From the NCBI GenBank assembly GCA_026027325.1, contig JAMSLZ010000015.1:594001-658000 (forward strand): DNA of 64,000 nucleotides, given 5' to 3'. Source of the DNA: Actinomucor elegans (Eukaryota > Mucoromycota > Mucoromycetes > Mucorales > Mucoraceae). How positions within the stretch are numbered: position 1 is the stretch's first letter; each line of letters begins with the position of its first letter. A program made the translations under genes and the position numbers. The notes under the pieces are model-generated. The model saw only the letters and a program-made list of their open reading frames with translations. It had not been told where the DNA came from and made no database searches. Positions 58,114 through 64,000 of this stretch are shown here, in pieces.

Positions 58114-59189
58114 ATGAATGCCACCTCCAACTTTTTGACAAGTGGGCTATACACTTTTGCAGATAAAGACCCTTTATCAGACGAAATACTAGTACTATGG
58201 GTCCCTATTGCATCGTATTGGATCTATGCTTCGTTTTGGCACCTGATTATGATATCCAAGATACCCTACTTTGAACAATATAGAATACATACGATCAGTG
58301 AAATGGAAAAACGTAACCGAGTCAGTCTGCCGCGTGTGTTAAGCATGGTTGCATTGCAACAAGTGATTCAGGTGGCGCTGGGCCTGTTAGTACTTTCTCC
58401 TCCAGCCGACCCTGTACGCTATGCCATAGAGCAAGAAGCTAGCTTGAGATGGTGGACCGGCTTGTTTTTATCCGGAACACACCGATTGGGTCTGTCTTTT
58501 TCTTTAGCGAAATTGGTATATTGGATTGGTATACCAGCTATTCAGTTCTTGGGTGCCATGTAAGTGTGTATAGTAGTGCATTTTGTATGTGCATCTGACT
58601 AACTTGCTAGATAGGTTGATTATGGATGTGCATCAATATTTTTTTCATCGGTTATTTCATATGAACAAGTTTCTTTACAAGTATGTACACTCACATCACC
58701 ATCGGTTGTATGTACCCTATGCGTTCGGAGCCCTGTATAATCATCCAGTGGAAGGGTTTTTGTTGGATTCGGTTGGGGCTGCTCTTTCTTCAGAGTTGAC
58801 AGGAATGTCTCCAAGAATGTGTTTGATGTTTTTTACGTTTTCAACATTAAAGACAGGTAAAAGAAAAAAAAATGGGATAAAAGTTGGAGTAAAAAGAGTG
58901 ATACTAACAAAAGCAACAGTTGATGATCATTGCGGCTATGCACTTCCATGGGATCCATTACAATTTTTGTTTGGCAACAATGTACTATTGTAAGTAGAAA
59001 TCTAGGTTGGTAATGAATATGTAACTCACTGGATCCTTTTTTTTTATTATTAGCCATGATATTCATCATCAATCCTATGGAATCAAAAGGAACTTTTCTC
59101 AACCATTTTTTACTATATGGGATAAAGTATTAGGCACTGAAATGTCGATAAAAGAAGCAGAGAAGCGAGTCAAGAGCAAGACCAAATAA
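58114..59189 (+). CDS. SUR2: Sphinganine C4-hydroxylase (Sur2-like)
   Basis: Fatty-acid-hydroxylase superfamily enzyme that makes phytosphingosine. Four exons give 297 aa: 58114-58559, 58615-58856, 58920-58989, 59054-59189. Several hydrophobic helices are present. The di-iron histidine boxes appear in order: HQYFFHRLFH, HSHHHRLYVPYAFGALYNHP, and HDIHHQSYGI after VDDHCGYALPWDP. The third exon is only 70 nt. The spacing of the boxes and the DDHCGY context are those of Sur2 rather than Erg3/Erg25. Confidence 0.88.
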
Positions 59190-59358
59190 TCATCTACAAG
59201 CATATTTCATTCCTATATTATATTAATCTACTACTTACTTACTCTTTTGTTTTAATTCCTCACTCTATCTATATTAAATAACACTTCATCTTGTCAATTG
59301 TGCTACACTAGTGTAACAAAAAAAAAGTTCCCGACCGGTATATTTATTATCCTTTTAA

Positions 59359-60285
59359 TCAATCCAATTGCTGATATGCATATTCAGGTGGACTCAATAC
59401 TGCAACTAACGATAATACAATTGCTAACAGAATAGACATAATCCAACTGATAATGCAAAGCACAAACGAAAAGTTATATCGTGTACCCATATAAAAAGTA
59501 GCACTTGAATTGAAAAGATACGCGATTGTACCCATTGAAAATGCTTGAGCCAGTGCTATTATATATATATATATATAAAAGATCAGTCATCCCATCAAAA
59601 TATATCGATTGTTATATTTACCAAACATGACAAACATACTATGTCCAAAAGAGTGTTATTAGATAGTAAAACAAACATGGAATGCACTTACAATGAAATA
59701 GATGCCCAAGCTTTCGATCTTTTACGTCTTTGACTGCACATAGTGGCCAATAAGGCAAATAGAGTCAAGCCGCCAATGATTACAGCTATCACCATACCTG
59801 CAGCTGATGCGCGCCTAAAAACAACAAAAGTTGTTTTCAACAAAAAGACTTGATATAATACCCTTTTTTTTTTACCATAATTCACAGAAACCATCTAATA
59901 AACAAGATGAAACAATTGAGTGGCAAAATCAAATAGTATCAGTTAGCTTCACACGTACCCTCTTGGCAGTCGCCATGATCAGAAGAAGGAAAAGGTCTGC
60001 ATTCTCTTGTCATACTATCTCTGGGTATCAGTTCTACTTTATCTTAATAGGGTGACAATACCAACCTTCTACACATCTTGAATAGACCATAGTTGGTTTC
60101 CATATAAAATGGAACAGGTGTAACAAAAGTGAGCCTAACCTATACTGTTTAATCTTGGGGATCTCGGTTTTTTTTTTTTTTTTTTTTACTTACCATTTGG
60201 GAAATACAAGTGCAAGTATGGTCAGTGTGTAATTACAGAGAAATATGAAAAAGGCTACTACGTATGTTAGTAAAGAAACACCCAT
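59359..60285 (-). CDS. Claudin/PMP22-like four-TM membrane protein
   Basis: Multi-exon gene with start at 60285 and stop at 59359. TM1 is in MGVSLLTYVVAFFIFLCNYT ending FPKW. The extracellular loop has NYGLFKMC, then RECRPFPSS, GDCQE and DGFCELWRAS. TM2 is AAGMVIAVIIGGLTLFALLA, followed by a basic turn (SQRRKRSK). TM3 and TM4 follow (about 59500-59380), ending SPPEYAYQQLD. W...GLFK.C...C.LWR is the claudin/PMP22/Dcv1 loop pattern. Exon 1 is 60285-60194 and the next exon starts at 60134. The junction around 60065 needs a short or non-standard intron, so the exon list is incomplete. Likely role: plasma-membrane organisation or polarity. Confidence 0.68.
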
Positions 60286-60533
60286 ATTATCAAGTAGAAA
60301 AAAAAATAAAAAGGTAAGAAAAAAAAAAGAGAAAATCAACCAATGCAGAACTGGATTTTTTTTACCATTTTCAATCACTACTCCACTACTCACAGTAACC
60401 TATAGTAGTAGTGCGTAACCTTATTGTAACCCTGATGTCATACTACTATTAATAATATCACGGTGGAGATATAAATCGCGTCTTTTTTTCAGGTACACCA
60501 AATCTTTTCTTTCATAAAAAAAGTTTTTTTTTC

Positions 60534-60718
60534 ATGTTTGGCTTATTTCATAAAGGTAATGAAAGACCTCTTTCAGAAAAGGGTCTTTTAGGCGTTCTCG
60601 AATATTCAAGCAAGTCAAGTCGCGATGTAGCTCAACTAGCTGATAATAACCGTGTTTCTGCCAACAACTTGATGACCTATGGTTCACTTTTAGGCGATGA
60701 TCTGACTGTAAGTGTCTA

Positions 60719-60751
<33 letters not shown>

Positions 60752-61935
60752 AACTAGTTATTGATGTGCTCTACACATAGGATGTCACGCATAAGCTTGG
60801 ACTTCTCTTGATCCAATGGTCCAATATCCTTATGGAATTCCAAGACTCTATTGATCAATACCGTGACACGCTCAAATCCATTTCCGTCAAAGAAGCTTCC
60901 TTACAGCCCGGCCGAGACCAGAAGAGAAAACTTAGGGATAGCATCGAACGCCTTCAGGGCTCTTTATCTTCCATGGACAAACTCAACAACCTCAAAGAAC
61001 AACTAGAGCAACTGGAAAAGTTTACAGAGCCAGATGAGATCGAGATGAATAACTTTAAGCGTATTGCTACGCGTGAAGGTTTGTATTTGCTGTTGAATGG
61101 TATGCATGCCATGGCCAGCAAATCGGATATCATATCTACGTTTGGCAAGTACATTGTCGATGAACTGGATGTACGTCCCGTCAAGCCTGGAGAAGAAAGA
61201 CAGCCTTATACGGGCGCTGAAAAGACCAAACGTGTTGTAGATGATGCCAAAAAGGCTATTGATCAATGGAATCCAGATAAAGCCAAAGTGAGAAGAACAC
61301 TGACTTCACATTTGGGCCGCAATCCCTTGATCGTCAAACAATTACCCCCTGTGCCTATGCCCGAGAAAACATCACCTACACCATCAGCTACCACATCCAC
61401 ATCCAGTCAGAAGCCTACTGAAGAAGCAGTAGAAGAAGAGGAAGAAGCAGATGTGGTAGTACCGAATCGCACTGTCTCTTTGGAAGAACAACATAAGCAA
61501 TACTCGTTTTATAAGCCAGATGAAGTTATTACTGTAACAGAGGAAGAAGAACAAGAAACGCAATTACCACCTACTGTCTATCAACCCCAGTTAAACCCTT
61601 CACCTTCTACTAGCAGCAACACGGCCCATAGTGGTGGATTCTCTAGCATGTATCTTCGTAGTCCTCACCTATTACCCCAGCCCGGCCTCACGAACCAACA
61701 AAGCCTGTACCAGTTCTATCAACATTACCTTCCACCTCGATCTTATGAAGAAATGACGTCGATGTTCAGCCCTGGAGCTGTGTTTCGAGCATCAGAAGAA
61801 AATAAAAAGAATGATGCAGGTGGATTCGTGCTACCTTCAAGCAATCCCAATTATTTACAACCAAAACCTTCCACGTCAACTACTTCACAACGTTCTACAA
61901 GTAGCAGTGTAAAATCAAATAATGAAGAATCATAA
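60534..61935 (+). CDS. Eisosome core protein (Pil1/Lsp1 domain)
   Basis: A BAR-like protein that curves plasma-membrane furrows. Two exons give 442 aa: 60534-60707, 60781-61935. Pil1-domain blocks: KLGLLLIQWSNILMEFQDSI, DQYRDTLKSISVKEASLQPG, RDQKRKL and FGKYIVDELDVRPVKPGEER. The C-terminal third is disordered, Pro/Ser/Thr-rich with acidic runs (EEAVEEEEEAD). Classic Pil1 starts MHRTYS; this one begins MFGLFHKGNERPLSEKG, so it belongs to a divergent branch. Confidence 0.8.
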
Positions 61936-62455
61936 TGTAATACCCTCTCTCATAGAATAGATAAATACATATATATATATATATATACATAATAAATAAT
62001 AAATCATTCAATGTATAACTATTTGTCGGCTTTTGGATCGAGAGATTTATATTACCATGAATGTGGCCTATATATATTACAGTGGCTATGTATGAGATGT
62101 GTGTAAACTAGTATGTTAAAGATATTACAGTCAAATGAAGATAACGGCCCATTTGGACATGGAATGCTATTCAATGTGGCATTGATAAAGAAATCTAAAC
62201 ATGATTTGACATTGTCAATGTAAAACATTGGGTTAATTTACTGTTCCTTACTAGTTGAATAGAAAAATTATAATAGCACTTCATTCTATATACGAAATAC
62301 TAATCGGCTGTATCTTTGGGCCGAAATCAATGGAGATTTAGAAACGATTAGACTTATTACCCATGTGAAGCATATGCAATTTATTACTCATAATGACCAA
62401 ATCATATGCAGAATCTTTTTTTTTTGTACATGAACTACAAATCGAATGCAACATT

Positions 62456-62643
62456 GTTTAATCTATAGATCTAGATTTAGATCATGATGTGAAGTGCATG
62501 CATTTTTGAATTTTAACTAACTAGTAATGTATAGTAGATATAGTGTATTTATTTTAGGCATGTGCCTGCTATTCAATGCACCATTAAGCCAGAATCAGTT
62601 GAAGAATGTATGTATGGAACGGTTAAAAACGGTCCGATTTTCC
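62456..62643. repeat. Inverted repeat, left arm (188 bp)
   Basis: 188 bases starting GTTTAATCTATAGATCTAG and ending CGGTCCGATTTTCC. The reverse complement of 63138-63325 is identical at 187 of 188 positions (the single difference is CCGATT versus CCAATT). The arm contains a frame that could encode part of a protein (VPAIQCTIKPESVEECMYGT) and runs on past the arm to YSKYLDYK; it is of unknown origin. Confidence 0.9.
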
Positions 62644-63137
62644 AAGGGTATAAACCTTTTGGCCGAAATTTTGTGGAGCATGGAGACATATATTCCAAGT
62701 ATCTAGACTATAAATGACGTAGATTCCTTGTATCAAGGAATATACAGTTATATATTTTTGTATTAAAAAACACACGAGGTACGGGTGTATTTGAAAATAT
62801 AGGAAAATCAGTTTTTCCTCAAGATGGGTTCTGGTTCTAAGGAAATACAATAATACCTTTTTCATCATTCGATACGCAAATGAACTCTGTACCAACTTTG
62901 TCAATTCACTTTTTTTTTTGTGTATCCTTGTTTTCATTATTCAATCACCAGTTTAAAGGATACACTTTAAATTATACTTCAAAAAATGAAAAAGATGCTG
63001 TACTTTTTAAAGTTCATTGGTATACTTTGATGAAAAGCTTTTTTTAAAAAAAAAATACACTTCTATATATCCTTTTAGAATACTAAACTTATGTTGCTTG
63101 AAAAATATGTCATAAAAAAAAGTAGATTGACAATTTC

Positions 63138-63325
63138 GGAAAATTGGACCGTTTTTAACCGTTCCATACATACATTCTTCAACTGATTCTGGCTTAATGG
63201 TGCATTGAATAGCAGGCACATGCCTAAAATAAATACACTATATCTACTATACATTACTAGTTAGTTAAAATTCAAAAATGCATGCACTTCACATCATGAT
63301 CTAAATCTAGATCTATAGATTAAAC
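63138..63325. repeat. Inverted repeat, right arm (188 bp)
   Basis: Partner of 62456-62643; starts GGAAAATTGGACCG and ends TAGATTAAAC. The 494-bp spacer (62644-63137) is unrelated to the arms. Confidence 0.9.
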
Positions 63326-63469
63326 ACATCCTGATCCATTATCACATACTTGAAATAATATACTACATTAATTAGAGCCTGTATCAGAGACGAAATTTTA
63401 TTTCTAGAGATTATGTGTATATATATATATATATACATGTTGATACTTTATTAGTATTATTATTATTAT

Positions 63470-64000
63470 TCAGGTATATCTTATTTTATCGATACCCAAG
63501 CTTCTTCTCACTTGCATGATCGCCACTAATTCCTTGATTGTTTCCTCCAAAATCACCACATTATTCAATACCATGGATAACGGAATCTTGGGGTTCACCT
63601 CAAAGACATCCTGATCCTCCACATCTAAATTGAGAATCGGTTCATCAAGTTTGATTTTAAAATTGGAAGGAAACAAAGGCGTGACGCGTTCCAACAAGGC
63701 CTTTTTGGCGTGCATGCCCAGTGGAGATAACGGGTTAATTACTGGCACTATCACCTGTTGCTGTTGATGTGATAGCACTGATGGTACTGGTGGTGATGAA
63801 GCATACGTGTCTACAGTAGACGTCATGGTAATAGATGTGATGGTGGATGAAGAGAATGATCTGGATGGATTATTGCCGGGCATGGTGATGATGGAGGTAG
63901 ATGTAGATCCACGACGTATACGACGCCTACTGGCGGCGGTAGTGACAGTGGTGGTAGAATGACGACGCACGCTAGATGGTGATGTTAGACCCAAAAATTT
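63470..64000 (-). CDS. Hypothetical protein, partial (5' end off window)
   Basis: The last ~176 codons of a gene entering from the right edge; the only in-window start is TTG, so the true start lies beyond 64000. The N-terminal part is Ser/Thr/Arg-rich and disordered (SRRRIRRGSTSTS). The C-terminus looks folded: KIKLDEPILNLDVEDQDVFE, then IPLSMVLNNVVILEETIKEL and RRSLGIDKIRYT. No family recognised. Confidence 0.55.
   Translation of the reverse strand, partial: KFLGLTSPSSVRRHSTTTVTTAASRRRIRRGSTSTSIITMPGNNPSRSFSSSTITSITMTSTVDTYASSPPVPSVLSHQQQQVIVPVINPLSPLGMHAKKALLERVTPLFPSNFKIKLDEPILNLDVEDQDVFEVNPKIPLSMVLNNVVILEETIKELVAIMQVRRSLGIDKIRYT

Larger units (their letters stand above)
61936..63469. 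other. Intergenic region with inverted repeat, about 1.5 kb
   Basis: AT-rich apart from the near-identical inverted repeat arms below and the 494-bp loop between them. No independent gene was recognised. Confidence 0.6.

Overview
This window is a stretch of AT-rich nuclear DNA from a filamentous fungus, most likely an early-diverging lineage of the Mucoromycota (Mucorales-like). The support is indirect. Genes carry many very short GT-AG introns (about 45-65 nt). The DNA is full of A/T homopolymers. The gene set is fungal: eisosome Pil1-type protein, Som1, Ldb17, GPI-anchored wall proteins and a GH46 chitosanase. No species name can be given from sequence alone. Exon boundaries below were worked out by hand and checked by reading-frame phase; they add up to whole codons except where stated.

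Layout, left to right. 1-428 (-): 5' end of a YIP1-domain (Yip5/YIPF1-like) Golgi protein. 2562-6224 (+): insulin-degrading-enzyme type M16 protease. 8416-10543 (-): mitochondrial malic enzyme. 10706-11575 (-): AT-hook protein. 11836-12184: Tc1/mariner-type transposase remnant. 12412-14038 (-): MFS transporter of the Git1/phosphate type. 17482-17866 (+): COP9 signalosome subunit 9. 17917-19638 (-): glycyl-tRNA synthetase of bacterial type. 19821-20185 (+): Som1. 20394-21485 (+): GPI-type surface protein. 23484-25415 (-): RhoGEF. 25594-26359 (+): mitochondrial TPR protein. 26457-29308 (-): exocyst Sec15. 29756-33077 (-): SMG8. 33161-35317 (-): TBC RabGAP. 37280-38800 (-): decayed CACTA/Tnp2 transposase. 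40390-40461 (+): tRNA-Gln(TTG).

40780-41669 (+): secreted Cys-rich GPI protein. 41716-42129 (-): orphan. 42241-43783 (-): mitochondrial phosphatidylserine decarboxylase. 45013-46313 (-): GH46 chitosanase. 46502-48967 (-): secreted protein built from repeated six-Cys modules, nearly one per exon. 49252-50086 (+): UBE2S-type E2. 50173-51806 (-): Ste20-like kinase. 51960-53198 (-): coiled-coil protein. 53365-54047 (-): cytochrome-b5-like MAPR protein. 56252-57814 (-): Ldb17/SPIN90. 58114-59189 (+): Sur2-type sphingolipid C4-hydroxylase. 59359-60285 (-): claudin-like four-TM protein. 60534-61935 (+): eisosome protein. 63470-64000 (-): partial orphan. There is no operon or gene-cluster logic, but several themes recur. 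Membrane traffic and polarity: Yip, Sec15, RabGAP, RhoGEF, Ldb17. Plasma membrane and wall: Sur2, claudin-like, Pil1-type, chitosanase, GPI proteins. Mitochondria: malic enzyme, Som1, TPR protein, PSD1. Ubiquitin and RNA control: CSN9, UBE2S, SMG8.

The points most worth a second look are as follows. (1) The 599-aa modular Cys-rich secreted protein, in which nearly every intron splits the first Cys codon of a repeat. (2) A near-perfect 188-bp inverted repeat (187/188) at 62456-63325 that could fold into a long hairpin RNA. (3) An intronless GlyRS that reads as bacterial. (4) A RabGAP whose catalytic arginine is lysine. (5) A tiny CSN9 gene that automated annotation would easily miss.
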